DNA of 64,000 nt from positions 53,221,877 through 53,285,876 of the forward strand of contig OV121081.1 in NCBI GenBank assembly GCA_921293015.1, read 5' to 3'. This stretch comes from Phorcus lineatus (Eukaryota > Mollusca > Gastropoda > Trochida > Trochidae). The notes below the pieces were generated by a model. The model was not told where the DNA came from and did no database searches. It saw only the letters and a list, made by a program, of their open reading frames with translations. The number at the start of each line of letters is the position of its first letter. Positions within the stretch are counted from its first letter, which is position 1. A program made the position numbers and the translations under genes. Shown here piece by piece: positions 21,408-34,300 of this stretch.

Positions 21408-22025
21408 TACAGCTGCATACCGAACGTTTGTTCACTTCCAATGAATCGTTATGCAAATATCATGTAATTTGGGCTTCGTTTCAACGTAAATAGAATAACT
21501 TCAGAAAGAGTGACAATGGGTCACCCACTGTCCATGTGTGAATTAGCCATTCTTGAACTCATTTTGGCATTGTCTGGTCACTCGTACAAAAATTTTTGGC
21601 ATATTGATATAGACAGAAGGGGTCACATTTTCGAAATTTCGATTTCGTTAAATGTCGAATAAAATGTTCCATATCGACTCTCTGAGATTAAAACCAACAT
21701 TATCACATTGACTTTGTGCTAAGAAACAAACGTGACTAATTTTTAAAGAAGTTGATAACTAATAAAGGATTTTATGGTTTTAAACTAGTGTTTTCGGACT
21801 TTTGACCCCTGGTCACTTCAATGACCTGCCACAACTGTTACGGGTAATTGTGGGGTACGATAAACATTTGCCTGAAAGAAGAATGGATCTGCATATGTGT
21901 ATGGAAAATTCAATATTATACGTTTCTTTTTCGCAACGCTACGATACCTCAAAGGCATCTCAAATTACATGATATTTGCACTAGTGTATTCAGGTATGTG
22001 AACAAACTTTTATCGCGCAGCTGTA
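21408..22025 (-). mobile_element. M2 MITE, copy b (inverted)
   Basis: This copy begins TACAGCTGCATACCGAA and ends CGCGCAGCTGTA, with TA outermost. Read on the minus strand it aligns with copies a and c along most of its length, including the blocks around TGGGTCACCCACTGTCCATG and GACCCCTGGTCACTTCAATG. Terminal inverted similarity is about 60 bp but imperfect. It faces copy a across a 643-bp spacer, so transcripts through the pair could fold on themselves. Confidence 0.85.
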
Positions 22026-22229
22026 TGTTGGAATATATATTGGTTTTGCTTGAAATATGATTCAAGTTAAAACAAAGAATTATGATATGGAGCTTCAAGT
22101 CTAATTCCTCTACTTATTATACCAAATGCAAACGGCTTTTATTGGTAACCTGAACCTTTTGTTTGATACGGTAACGAACCGAACTGATTTTAAAAGAAAG
22201 AAAATCAAAAGTTACTACCAGAAGAAACG

Positions 22230-22980
22230 GATGGATTCCAATAAGACAGCAAAATCGGATATTCTGCAATAAATAAACACCTTTTTTTGTTAGGAAAAAG
22301 CAAAGTTTGATATTCAGTTAAAATAAATCTGATATTTCATTAAAGCAAAGTACGATATTCCATAAGAGAGAAAAAACAAGAAACTGTAAAAGGGGACGAA
22401 ATCCGATACTTTACAATCCTCCAATAATTTTACAATTAGCAAAACCTGATAATCTACAGGAAAACAAAGTTCTAGTTTTTCCAAAAAGTAAAGTCTTATA
22501 ACAAACATACTCTGACAATCTAGTTGAATGAAAAATCTCATATTCTACAAGAAAGCAAAGTCAGAATTTTTAAAAAGAGAGCAAAACATTTATTCCTAAG
22601 AAAGCAATAACTCTAAACAACAAAAATACCAGCACAATGCTTTCAAGACAAATTCTAACTTTATAAAAAAACAAAGCCTAATATTTTTAAAAGAAAGACC
22701 TGATATTTTACGAGAAAACAAAGCTATTATGAATTAAGATAAAAATCTACAAGAAAGCAAAAGCCTTACATGCACATTTATATATTATATATAATTAGAT
22801 TTTAGTATTATTCATATATTCATATCATATTTATGAAGAAGTATGAATTCTTCAAAAACGCAGCGTCTCACATTTAACAAGGAACAAGGCATGACATTCC
22901 AGCAGAAATGAAAGGCAGATCTTTACAAGACATCTACAAGAAAGCGAGCTGAAGATTCTACACGAAAGCTCTCTGATGGT
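22230..22980 (+). repeat. Heavily decayed purine-rich ~30-bp repeat
   Basis: A motif like GATATTCTACAAGAAAGCAAAG recurs loosely at about 22257, 22309, 22331, 22352, 22405, 22447, 22540, 22680, 22702, 22746, 22927 and 22950. Spacing is irregular and the motif decays between sites. The plus strand is markedly purine-rich through the stretch. I read it as an old tandem array. Confidence 0.5.
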
Positions 22981-23645
22981 TGGACTCTGGGAGGTAGATG
23001 ATGCAAGACTGAGCCAAAACAGAACTACATTCCCGTGTAGAGATAATCATGGGCTGTAATCTATTTGCAGCCACACATAACGCGGAACTCGTCGACCTTT
23101 GACCTGAATCCGAGGAATTAGAGAAAGAACAAGAGCTCCAGTGACGAAGCATGATGGTTTTGGCGATCTTCCAACAGCTTTCACTACGATGTGTCTGGCA
23201 GCCTGATCAATCATAGGCCTCATCTGATACACAATACTGCTTTCTTCAGGCAGGAAGTTGTGACTGGGCCACTTCACCATCACACATAATCACGTCTTTA
23301 TGATCTCCCACAGTGGTGGAATAACAGCGAATATTCAAGCGATTTTTAATAAACCCGGCCTTATATTACAAAATTGTTATGATATTAAAAAATGACGGAA
23401 TAACAGTTTGTCACGCTGTTCGGACGTCCCTCCTTCCTCCCGCCTCTCATCAAATAAGTTTTATTAAATATCAAAAATGATTGTATATACTGAAGGTTAA
23501 TTTCCATCATTTATACCTTTTATACCTGTTATTTTTATGTGAACCAATGTATTTTTCATGCCCTATTTACTAGTCTTTTATCATGTAGCATTTATGTGTA
23601 AATGTATATGTGTTTATATTTACATGTACTTTTGTAGAATTTTCC
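22981..23645. other. GC-richer stretch, no recognised gene
   Basis: Overlapping minus-strand frames of 64 and 78 codons run through 22958-23283. Neither is recognised. A segment starting GGCCACTTCACCATCACA near 23258 is repeated with divergence near 24351, about 60 bp in all. That places two related ATG-containing minus-strand starts 1.1 kb apart. Confidence 0.35.
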
Positions 23646-24180
23646 CTCTCTACAATGACCTATTGAATGTTGGCGTAACCCTCATATTAAGGGAGAAAGG
23701 ACCTTTTCAGTGTAGCTAAGAAACAAAACTTGATATGCGTCTCTGCTAAGCTAAAGACATACTGAGTGGCTTCTTCCAAGTCCGAGGATATACATACCCG
23801 GGGTTTACATTCTAGCAGAATAAAGTCTGGCTTTAGGCCGGGAGTTGGCGTAACTTTTGAGGGACCGGGCGGACTTTACCTTTTCGGGACGATTGATGTT
23901 GGATTGGTGAGATTAATATTCCTTGTTTCTCTGTAACTTTCTCGAGTATGTGATCACTTCTGTTAAAGACTGTACTCGTACAAGGCAAGGCAAGACTTGC
24001 CATCTCCATTCCTGTTATTTATTTCGTCACTAACGTCGTGATCTCCTGGGAGTGTCAAAAGTACCGTGTACTTGTTCTTATTAATCCCTATTTATTCCCT
24101 ATCCGTCCACCCGCCCCGCGAGTCCCCTGTTATTTCACGCCAGTTTTGATCTATACTGATTGATGTACTCACGTTAAGAC
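23646..24180. other. GC-richer block, possibly an old retroelement end
   Basis: GTTGGCGTAAC occurs twice, near 23670 and 23845. The second follows AGAATAAAGTCTGG, a polyadenylation-like signal, in a stretch with more G+C than its surroundings. This hints at a solo long terminal repeat, but I cannot define its limits or a target duplication. Confidence 0.2.
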
Positions 24181-27100
24181 CGCATTTAGCCTTGTCCTCT
24201 TATTTCAAAGTCTGAAAAACACCATATGATCTTTCAAAGTGACAGAATGACAGTAATGATTAAAGCGGGTTAAATCAAGTTACTGTGTTGATTACGTGAA
24301 ACTTGATTGTCAATTACACGAATAATCAAATCAATCTCAGACGTTGATTTGGCCACTTCACCATCACATATAACCACGTCTCTATGATCTTCTACAGTGA
24401 CGAAATATTTACCGTCATCACTTTTGTAACACTCGGATGAATGACCGTTCGTTAAGAAGGATTTTCTTATGGTCCCGTGTTATTTTTACTTTACGAGTTG
24501 CGACTGGACTATGTAAATTGAGATTTTTTCCGAATGACGTGATCACTCTAAAGATTAAATCAAATTAAAAATTAACCCTCAGGTTGCCATTTCCTTATCG
24601 TAATCACATAATCAGGTTTTTATGCCCCACCAGAGTGGTCGCTCGTATAATATTAAGCGCTTGTCGTTGTCACTACTTGATACATGCTGCAGTTATCAAA
24701 GAATAGAATATGGTACTTAATATTGTTTAAACAGGTTTTTCCATTTGAATTTCATATATTTTTTGTCAAAAACAATTCATAAAGATTTTCGATTTTCGAG
24801 AATGTACACATAGATGAGTCATCGATGGATATGTTACATTTGATTATACGCAATGTCTATATTTTATGTGATGTGAGATATGTGAGATAAGATTTTAACA
24901 TTCAACATTGGTAGAGTGGTAACGTTCTGTAATAATGTTTTCAATAAAGCAATATCATACAGTGTTTAAAAAATAAAGACTGAACAGAAAAACGTGTTGA
25001 CACAGAACAGAAGCCTGATGCACATCACTTGGATTTAGAAAACATGGACAGAATATCTCCCTAATGTTTCAAACACGAACGATGAAAAGGAAAGCTTAGG
25101 TGGTTCTGCAATTGATATCCACTATTGTTTGTTTATCAATATGCTTCTGGAAACCGCTTTCTTCCAGCCCTTGGCCCTAAAAAGCCTCTGCATGACGTCA
25201 GTAAAACGCACTGTTGGCATATAATGGAGCCTTCTTTCCGAGCACCTGCAAGTAAATGCACAATCTGAAAACACACACACCCAAAACATACACCTTAAAG
25301 TAACTCTTCAGCTGAAAGAAAAGACATGCACGATAAATCATAAGTAAACCGTAGGAGTCATTGTTTACCTAATACAAGCAAATATTATACGTGCTTTAAG
25401 ACACATTTCAAAGGTTATCAGCAATATAATTTCATCATAATCGAACATAATGAAATTGAAAAGTTTCGGAGTGGTAGCTCAGAATACGTTGGAAATTATG
25501 AATTATTTCACAAAATACACATGATACTTGTAACGTGAAACTTATGAAATATGAATGAACTTGTAACTTAAATATGAATGAAATTCTTACTTATGCAGGT
25601 AGACACGGAATCTGAAATTCTTGAAGCATGGAATGTATCACATCAGCTAGAGTTTCTTATGCATCTGAGTTTATAACTAAATCGCTTTAGCTTCCACAAA
25701 CATACATGTATAGATTTCATGACCATAAAATATCTATCATACAAGTATCTTTTAAAAGGATCCACTCATGTAAAATATAATCTATTAGATGTTCACGCAA
25801 ATGAAAATATGTTTTGAAAATTACATGGTGAAGAATAATTGTGCATAGCTAAGAATCTCTTATAGTAATATCATTTAATTTTATTCAGTGTTTTACATAC
25901 GAGGGAATTCGTATCGGGTTTAATATTTTTCATAAGAAGCCCAGGGCAAAATATCACTTTTTCATTGTGACGTCACGTCATTAGCAAAGCTTTGACGTCA
26001 CAATTCGCCTATGACGTTGTTTACGCGCCGACGGCGGGTAATCTCCATGGATATTTTGACCATTTTTCTTTGATTTCGCGACTTCGGTTACAAACAGAAT
26101 ATTATATACATGCCAATGACAGGTTATGATTTCGACAGTCGTAAATAAATATCAGTATATCACTCGTTCTTGTTCGGGAAATAATAATATGTAAGCACTC
26201 GTGTCTTGAACATAGTATGTCACGGACGCTCGTTGAACATATAATATCGTCTATGTATTAAGAGGTCATTGTTAGATATGACTTAAACGTTTCACAACGT
26301 ATATCTGACCGTTAAGAATGATGATGCAATAGGTATTTCCTGAAACTTAGCAACACTTCCAAGTATACCGTCGTAGAAACGCTATGTTCACTTTGCCTCG
26401 GTGTACTAAATGGACTAAAAAACCTTTGGCCTGGTCTCTAAGGATCCTGTAAATTGAGAAGTCCATGTTTTGACGTCGAACATGAAGAAATCTGTTATCA
26501 TTGGCACAATTCCACAATCATTATTTACCAGGTCTCTGCGATTCTACTCAAGTTTAGTAATTCCTATTCTCCACCCGAGTGCTCACATTGCTCCAGTAGG
26601 TCATGCATGATATTGCTTGTCACTTAACTAACGTTGATGTTGATTTAAGAATATTTTAAAACATGAAGATGAATCACTTTGTTAGAACCCGAAATGTTTC
26701 CTCGCTTTACAGTATTTTAATATACATTCAAGCCTTTACAAGATGTGTACACTATAAACTATATCATCACATTTAATATTCTTATGATTAATTATGATCA
26801 GATCCTTGTTATTTTGAAAAAGATTTTTTTGAAGAATCATGAAAAATCGAATCTCCTTATTCTTCTGTGTTTAAAACCAGGCAGATTAAGAAGACACAAT
26901 ACGCTGTAGCCAGTATTCAGTTATTATTGTGTATTTCGATCCCGGCAATTTCTACATTTGATTTTCTTGAGTATTTTGAACCCGGTGGTTTCTTTTGCAT
27001 ATTTACCTACTGTTTTAACGTCAAAATTGACATTCAAATACAAAATTTTATGAATTTCAAATATAGGTAATTTACTTTATTTCTAACTCTTTGCTTGCGT

Positions 27101-30100
27101 ATATGCTTTTATTTAACACCGTTAAAATTGATAAAATCTTACATTTCATTTAAATTTCAGCAACAGATTTTTAAGCTGTAAAAGCTACAACTCCTCTAGA
27201 TATATATATATATTATTTATAACATGTGTATTCCTTTTGACATAATTTGCTTAATTTATTTTTATGGAATTCAAAAAGAATTTATTCAATCACATCGCGA
27301 ACGGGCCTCATGATGATGCAATTATGAATGATAGAATTGAAAGTTACCATGATTGTTCATCTCTTGATTAAACATAACTGTTGTTTGTAATTATAAAAGG
27401 CTCATTTCCATGACTTTTTGATAACTAACGGTCTACACCGTGCATTCACGTGTCATTAGATGATCATCGTACATTCCAAAGTTTCTAAATTATAAAGTTT
27501 TCAGTTACGTATAGAACCTTAGGTTGATGACTAAATGGCTGGGCGATTTAAACATTCTCTGCTTCAAAGGGTTTGGTAAGGGTTTTAAGTTCATGATTCG
27601 AACCTCAATTTCTATATATTATATCTTAGATAAGCAATTCCCTTTCAATTATATCATATATTAATTTAAAGATATTATAGTATGTTGCATATTTTATAGA
27701 ATACTTCTCATAACCTCAAGAAATATCCCGTAAAATAACACTAGTTAAGGAAGCTAGTATAAGAAACCGCTCTGTAATTTTCATTTTCAGATGTGAAATG
27801 ATAAGAAGTTGAGGTAATGTGTCAATGTCCAATTCACTCATGAAGACTAAAAGTGAGCATGCGTTATCACTTGTATGTTTTCCTAAAATGGCAACATCGC
27901 CTAAACGAGCAAACGATCAAGTAAAAGTGACGCGCATATTTATTTTTGTATGCGGCTCCAAAGAAAAGTACGCGTGAACTTTAATAAAAGTGTAATGTCA
28001 CTATTCAATCTTAAAATTTGTGTCTTCCAGAGTGTCGTTCCCTTGTTCTGTATCCTGGCGATGATAATGAACTATAGCTACCACCATTTACACCCAACAT
28101 TTTCAGCTTGTTAACAAGATCGGAATTGACATTTTAAACCGGGTATTTTATAAATATCGCAGTTTGATTTTCAGCAATGACCAGTAGTGATGAAAGAAGA
28201 GATGATGAAGACAATGCAGACAGTATCTTTAAACATACACAATATGAATCTACATAACAAAACAATCACACAATACTTGTCCTGGCCTTTATATCAGAAT
28301 GTACCAAGTTGCTTAGTCCAAGAGTACCAAGCTTACTATCAAACTGCTAGCTGATGTATTTTACTTGCGGGTATTCTGATATAAACATTCATGACCTAGT
28401 AAACAGATTTGTTCCACTTTCGGATGAGAACATGTGAATCCGCCCGTCGCGTTTTGCATCCTTCGAAACACTTGAGCGACAAGTACAAAAACTTCGAGAA
28501 ATGGCCTGTAGGTCTGAGTATGACGTCAACCCCCGACTGAACGCTGTGTCAATGTGTTAATGATATGTGAAGTTTCAAAATAAATGAAATCAATTGACGT
28601 CATTGGTAGGTTCTACCAACACATGTTTATCAGGAAATAATTAGAAACGAGGATTGAAGGGTCAAAGTTCACCGGGGGACAAATAATTACCACCCGTGTA
28701 TATTTGTTGTAAAAGAAAGTTGTATATGGTATTGCTCAAGCTTGAAGAGACACTCTAACTTGTAGCATATGTATCTCTGGGGAGACGCTTTATTCAGGGG
28801 AAGTCATTTCCGTGGCATAAACGAAGAATGAAAACAAAAAAGAGCGGTCATAAATCTGACAATACCAACGACAATTTGTGTCTTTCCAACAATCTGAGTT
28901 CACCATTCAATCATTAAGCCTCGTATGTAAATGAAGTATATAGGTTTTGATAACTTTTTAAAAATTTTTATGGATTGATTATTCTTTTGCAACTGTAAAA
29001 TTATTTGTGGCCACAGAGGCAACGTTTTTATCATAGCGGTTGTCATGTATTAAGAACTTTAGTGGCTTAAGAAAATATAAGAGGCGATGTTATAACTTAC
29101 AGACAGAATTAAAATGCACGAGTGCACGGATTATCTCGCTCTATTGGCTTTTTATGGCATATGCGAGATATGCACTCACTTTGGCTTTCTGTTAGAAATA
29201 TATATTCATATCATTCTTTACAATTCACATCAAAAATTAAAATGTTAAATCCCGAAGTTGCAAAGTGGTGTTAAATTCTGTGACTGTTGATTGTTGAAAA
29301 AAGCTGAACTAGGAACGTGTACAGCTTTTGAATATACATGTATACTTTAATCTCTTAACTCAGTTCAATGGATGAATTATTCGTTATTGCATCTTAGATG
29401 TATCTGTTATTTCATCCATTTTATATACACAGTATAAACATTGCTGTTGCATTTTCATCACAGCGACAGCCATTTTGTCGATATTGCCGATATAGTAGTT
29501 ATAATGGGTGTTTAATGGACGGTTGTAATGGTCTTTAAGAATTAGATCTTTAGCCTGAAAGCGTATCTATTTTCCAAATAACTCACGTGGCAGATAAACT
29601 GAGTGAGAGTCATAAATAACATCAAGAGGTATGCTTTATCTGTGCATTATTCATTTTTACGATCAACTGGTGTGCACTAGTGCCTTTAATGCATATAAAT
29701 AAGTTGATATTATCTTTATTTCAAGTGTTTTAATGTTTGTAGCAGTGTATGAATTCAGTGCATTTAAATTAACAAATAGCCTCTGGCAAATGATTCTATA
29801 CAAGAATAAAATTTACGATTTAATATGAAATGTATTGGATAATTATGCAGATTTTAAGGATCCAGGATTTAAGAATGCAACTCACACTTTTTCAAAGTTA
29901 TATTTAAAAGTCTATTTTCATTAATCATCAAAAGTATTGGGAATAAAGACTGAACGGGAAATACTATATACAGCCTGAAAAACACACCAGTCCTTGGTTT
30001 TAATGAGCCAGTGTGATGACGTCATACCTTCAACACGCGAATGACGCTGTTTGTTCACCTGCCCGGTAGTTCTGTTGCTTTGACCTTTATGTTTGTGGGA

Positions 30101-30312
30101 GTATTTTCTTCCTTCATTAAGTAATCAATGCTACATTTATTCACATTTCTATACATTTACCCATGTGGTCAGACAGTAGGGGCGGAAAGGACATAGCATT
30201 GTTATCCATTAAAGGAGATACACATGTAACTTAGAGTAAAACCGTAATAGCATTTCTTAAATAGCATTTTGGTTACTTTTGGTATGGACCCTCTGTAGAT
30301 TTATTACGTAAT
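24181..30312. other. Unassigned AT-rich DNA (6.1 kb)
   Basis: No gene is recognised. TGACGTCA lies at 25193, 25968, 25993, 28521, 28595 and 30017; the pair at 25968/25993 is followed by CGCCTATGACGTTGTTTACG. A tRNA-like B box (GATTCGAACC) occurs near 27596 without a convincing A box. A short (TA)n run lies near 27200. Confidence 0.5.
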
Positions 30313-30406
30313 TGAGAATGTGTGTGAGAGGATGAGTGGATTCGTGAAAATAATTTACAGACGAGTTGATTATTTTCACGAATCCACGAATCTAATTGCA
30401 TTCTCC
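30313..30406. repeat. Foldback (hairpin) sequence
   Basis: GTGGATTCGTGAAAATAAT at 30336-30354 is perfectly inverted at 30369-30387 with a 14-nt loop. Further out, GAGAATG (30313-30319) pairs with CATTCTC (30399-30405) across an imperfect stem. It could be a miniature foldback element. Confidence 0.75.
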
Positions 30407-30881
30407 ATCTTAATCTTTGTAACACTTCAAGAAACTAGTTCATTTCCATAAATCTTTTTTATAGAAATGTATTTTCTCACATTTTGCTTAACATTATACA
30501 ATTAACGGTGCTCTCTCATCGGACACAAGACCCAACCTTATAATAAACTCTATAAATGGATTTCTCCAAGCTCGTGCATTGCCATGCGCCGAGATGTGAT
30601 TGACAGCCAATTGAACGTGTTATATCCAAGTATCTTCACGTGCGATCCACGCTTCTATCATCAGCTGAAGAACACAGGGTTCTTACTACCAAACTAGCTC
30701 TCCGAATCTGTTAGTCCTCTGTTGCCTTGTGGATAAAATAGCTAAGTATCCACTCGTTAGGTAACACGTTCAAGTTTTGACACACAAACTTTATTAAATT
30801 AACTGTTTAAATCAATCAGTCTTAAATCATTTGAATCAGATCTGATCTGGATATTTGAAATTATTTCTACTGAAAACAAAA

Positions 30882-31081
30882 TGACGTCATCACCATTGAT
30901 TGAATACCACCATTAACTACCCGACCTTAATGAAATAAAAGTCTTTTCACAGACGTAATAATACTGTGCACAATACTGACATGACGTCATCACCATTGAT
31001 TGAATACCACCATTAACTACCCGACCTTAACGGAATAAACATCTTTTCACAGAAGTAGTAAAACCGTGGACAATACTAAGG
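30882..31081. repeat. 100-bp tandem duplication
   Basis: Units 30882-30981 and 30982-31081 both begin TGACGTCATCACCATTGATT and remain alike to the end (CAATACTGAC and CAATACTAAG). The right unit contains the last codons and stop of the minus-strand frame 31047-31355, so a diverged copy of that gene end lies directly downstream of it. Confidence 0.95.
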
Positions 31082-31355
31082 TTATTGAACAGGCAGTTAG
31101 AAATGTCAGCTGTACTGGCCGCCCCACTGACCCATTGCAAAGATCTTCTGACACTTCACCCCACACATTCCGGGGAAGATGGTCATCCTGTGGAAACCCA
31201 CAGTTCTTGTTCCGGTAACTTTCGTTCCGCATCCCACACATTCCGTCATCTTGAATTAGACACATTGAAAGCTTTTCACTTCTCGTTATACACCTTGTCA
31301 GGTTCTTGTAGAGTTCTAATTCAAAGTTTATTTCAGCTTGATTTAAACAATACAT
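31047..31355 (-). CDS. Candidate last exon of a secreted, GPI-anchored Cys-containing protein
   Basis: This is the best candidate for host coding sequence. The frame is 102 codons from the first ATG, but the true 5' end is probably an exon boundary that I cannot place; an in-frame stop lies four codons upstream of the ATG. It encodes N-glycosylation sequons NLT, NES and NGS (about residues 18, 44, 74) and cysteines at about 22, 32, 40, 52 and 73. The C-terminus is hydrophobic (QLTFLTACSITLVLSTVLLL) and ends at the stop. A small NGS/G site before a terminal hydrophobic tail is the usual layout of a GPI-attachment signal. The codons look less AT-driven than other frames here. No family is recognised. 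The stop lies inside the right unit of the 100-bp duplication. Upstream exons would be at higher coordinates. Confidence 0.4.
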   Translation of the reverse strand: MYCLNQAEINFELELYKNLTRCITRSEKLSMCLIQDDGMCGMRNESYRNKNCGFPQDDHLPRNVWGEVSEDLCNGSVGRPVQLTFLTACSITLVLSTVLLLL

Positions 31356-34300
31356 TAAAAGTTTCTAATAATAGCTTGAAATACAGCACTATATGATAAG
31401 TGGTAATGTACACCATGAGAAAGATGTATTTGATTTAAACGCATTGAATTTTAAAAGTTTTATGTGTGATTTTCAATGTTTCAATCATTTGAATAAATAT
31501 TTATTCTTTTGTTTAAGCATCGCAGTTTTAAGCAAATAATTGTTCTTATACATTATGGATTGTTCAGTGCATTTTGAACACTGATTCAAGTATGTATATA
31601 AGTAACATGGGTCAACCAATTAAAGATATATAGATTATATAAGTATACACAATTTGTAATTTGAAAATCACAGATTCATTCAATTTTTATTTACAAGTTC
31701 ACAATCTAAAACTATGAAAAGATTTTTTTTTAAAGTAAGCTAAATAAACCGTATCTATTGTGCATGAAAACAATGTTCAAGGCTCAAACGTATTACATTC
31801 TGGTCAAGAAAAGCGACATGATATTGACTCTTCCGTTACTCTATATTATAGCACCCCTGGGACTTTTTATCAAGAAAATCTGTACTGGAATTAGCACCCC
31901 CTCCCCCTTTGATGATTTTAAAAGAGTAATGTTACCAAAGTAATTATTTTAATGTAAATTTTATTACCCAACTGAAAAAATTACTCCTAATTTTACAAAC
32001 GTGGGCTGATAGAGTTGATGTATGTAGATATCTATAACACAATTTGACCGGTACAGTAAGACTAAGTGTGAGTCATATGTACTGTAATCAAAGGTAAAAT
32101 TACTTTGATTAAAGAGTTTGGTCACAGTTTGACATTTGGTAGTAATTCATTAGTAAATCAAAGGATTGACTTACATTTGTTATCAGATGCCTTGATCTCA
32201 AATTAATATTTAGAAAATTGAAAAGTGTTGAGAGAAGCTACGTTAGATAAGAATTTGTCAACAATCATAGTGCAAAAAGTTTCACTTAGTTAAAGAACAA
32301 TATCCTTAGAGACAAAAAGTATTTCGAGAACAGCTGCTTCCCGCCGGAAAATTGACAATCTTAGAGCAATTATCATGTATTTAAGGACTTCTTTGAGACA
32401 TCAAGGCATGGAGAACTTTAAACTAACAATTGTATATCTTAATGTCAGATGCGATAAATACATGCTTCATTAGATATTTCATAATTTCATACCATACAGT
32501 AAACTGTAAATGTTTGACAGCTCGCTGGGTCAAAATTTAGAAAATTCAAGATTTTAATTTTCTTTATAAAATCTGATACTTATCAACGTCTTACATTAGT
32601 CATGTATGTTTTTTTATACTCATACATTTGATGCAATTAGTTTCAGTTCGTCGAGAAGGACAACTATATTTTAAATTGGAATCATCAAAATCTGACCTGT
32701 GTATTTATTTTCTATATTTTGTATAGATATATACAAGATCGATTCAGTTGTTGTTGGGCACATCGTCAGTAAAATTTGACATCATGACAGTCCATCGGTG
32801 GGATGAGGACCGATTCCATTACTGATGACCTTCAGCCACCGTTAGAGGACAAAAAAACTCAGCGGCTGCGCTAGAAACATCTACAGGCTGAAAGTTTGGG
32901 GGTCACTTCTAGTCTTTGAATCTCTTCCCCTTAATTTGAGATGGATCTAATCATGTAACGATGGGATCCTAAATTGGAATAAGAAAATGATTCTTCGTAA
33001 GCCTAGTTGGGTAATATTTGTTTGGTTTGTCTTCAGGTGAAGTTATTACTTTACTAAACATATTCAAAATGTAAATCATTGCAACATTGTACGCTTTATT
33101 TACGTTACGTGATCATGCTTTAAGAAGTCACAGAAACACGAGACACGAATGACTTCTTGTCAAATGTAATTAATTATGAAATAGGATATGTATGAAAACA
33201 CTTATGAATCACCTAACCGGAGGTTACACGATTTAAATGCGTGTTAATCTGTTTAATGAAAATATCGATGTAATTATCCATGTCATTTTACAAATGTTTT
33301 TACATAGAATAATTTGATTTATTTTGATGTTGTTTATTTTAACAAATATCGATATATTTTGCAATACAATAAAAGCACGCAAAACGTGTATCAAATACTG
33401 TAACTGATGAAAATAGAATAACGTTTTGTTGAGCCTTGATATATGATTTTACTTACATATCCGGACAGCAAAGCATGATGAAACCATGATCATCTTATTT
33501 CATTCGTTGAAATAAAACAAATAAGCTTCGAGTCAGAGAGTAGGTTGAAAGGAACATATCGCGTGTTTGGAATACCGTCATGAATTGCTGTTGTCAGTAT
33601 GAAATTGTACATGTGGTAATTACTAATATTACGATTTGAAATACACTTATGACGGCATCCTATCGTTCTCTTGCTCTATATTTTTATCATTATTAGAGAG
33701 TTGTATTTTACATCACCTTCTTGAATAATATATGTACTTTTTTTATCTGCGTGAAGTGAATTAATTGAATAAGCATTCATTTGATAGTTATTTAAGTAGG
33801 TTAATAACCTGGTAACTTTCCATTCCTTAATATAATGGGCCTCGGCCCTTTGGGCCTTCCCTGAATAATTTCTAAGGAATGGAGTGTTACTCGAACATTT
33901 ACGGAAATGGTATATCAAATAAAAAAAAGTTCATGAAGTAGCTGGGACAAAAACTCTTTAAAGATACAGATCGATAACAAGGGAAATTTAAACGTGGAAA
34001 GTCATTTTCCATTTTCATATTATATTTGTGGCTTGTTCCGACTATGAAATTTGGGTGTGAAGAACTTAAACCATTTATACTATGAACGAAAATGTATTCC
34101 AGATCGAGAGACTCAACAACCATGTTAAAAGGACCCACAAAAAAAGGAAATGGGAAAAGGTGAATGACATTTACTGTTCCAACATAATCATGATGAATGT
34201 GGAAGATCGTGTAAATAAAACAATCAAGAAAACGTGAAATAATCTACGGGACAAGAGGACGGCCTTGACCCACATAAAACGCTGAATCCTTTCAGGATAA

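Noticed and set aside
22958-23283. Two overlapping minus-strand frames as a gene
   Set aside because: No family match; the overlap of frames and raised G+C explain the absence of stops.
23650-24180. Solo LTR
   Set aside because: There is a polyadenylation-like signal and a repeated GTTGGCGTAAC, but no defined TG...CA limits, primer-binding site or target duplication.
27530-27610. tRNA gene suggested by GATTCGAACC
   Set aside because: The A box is poor and no cloverleaf can be drawn.
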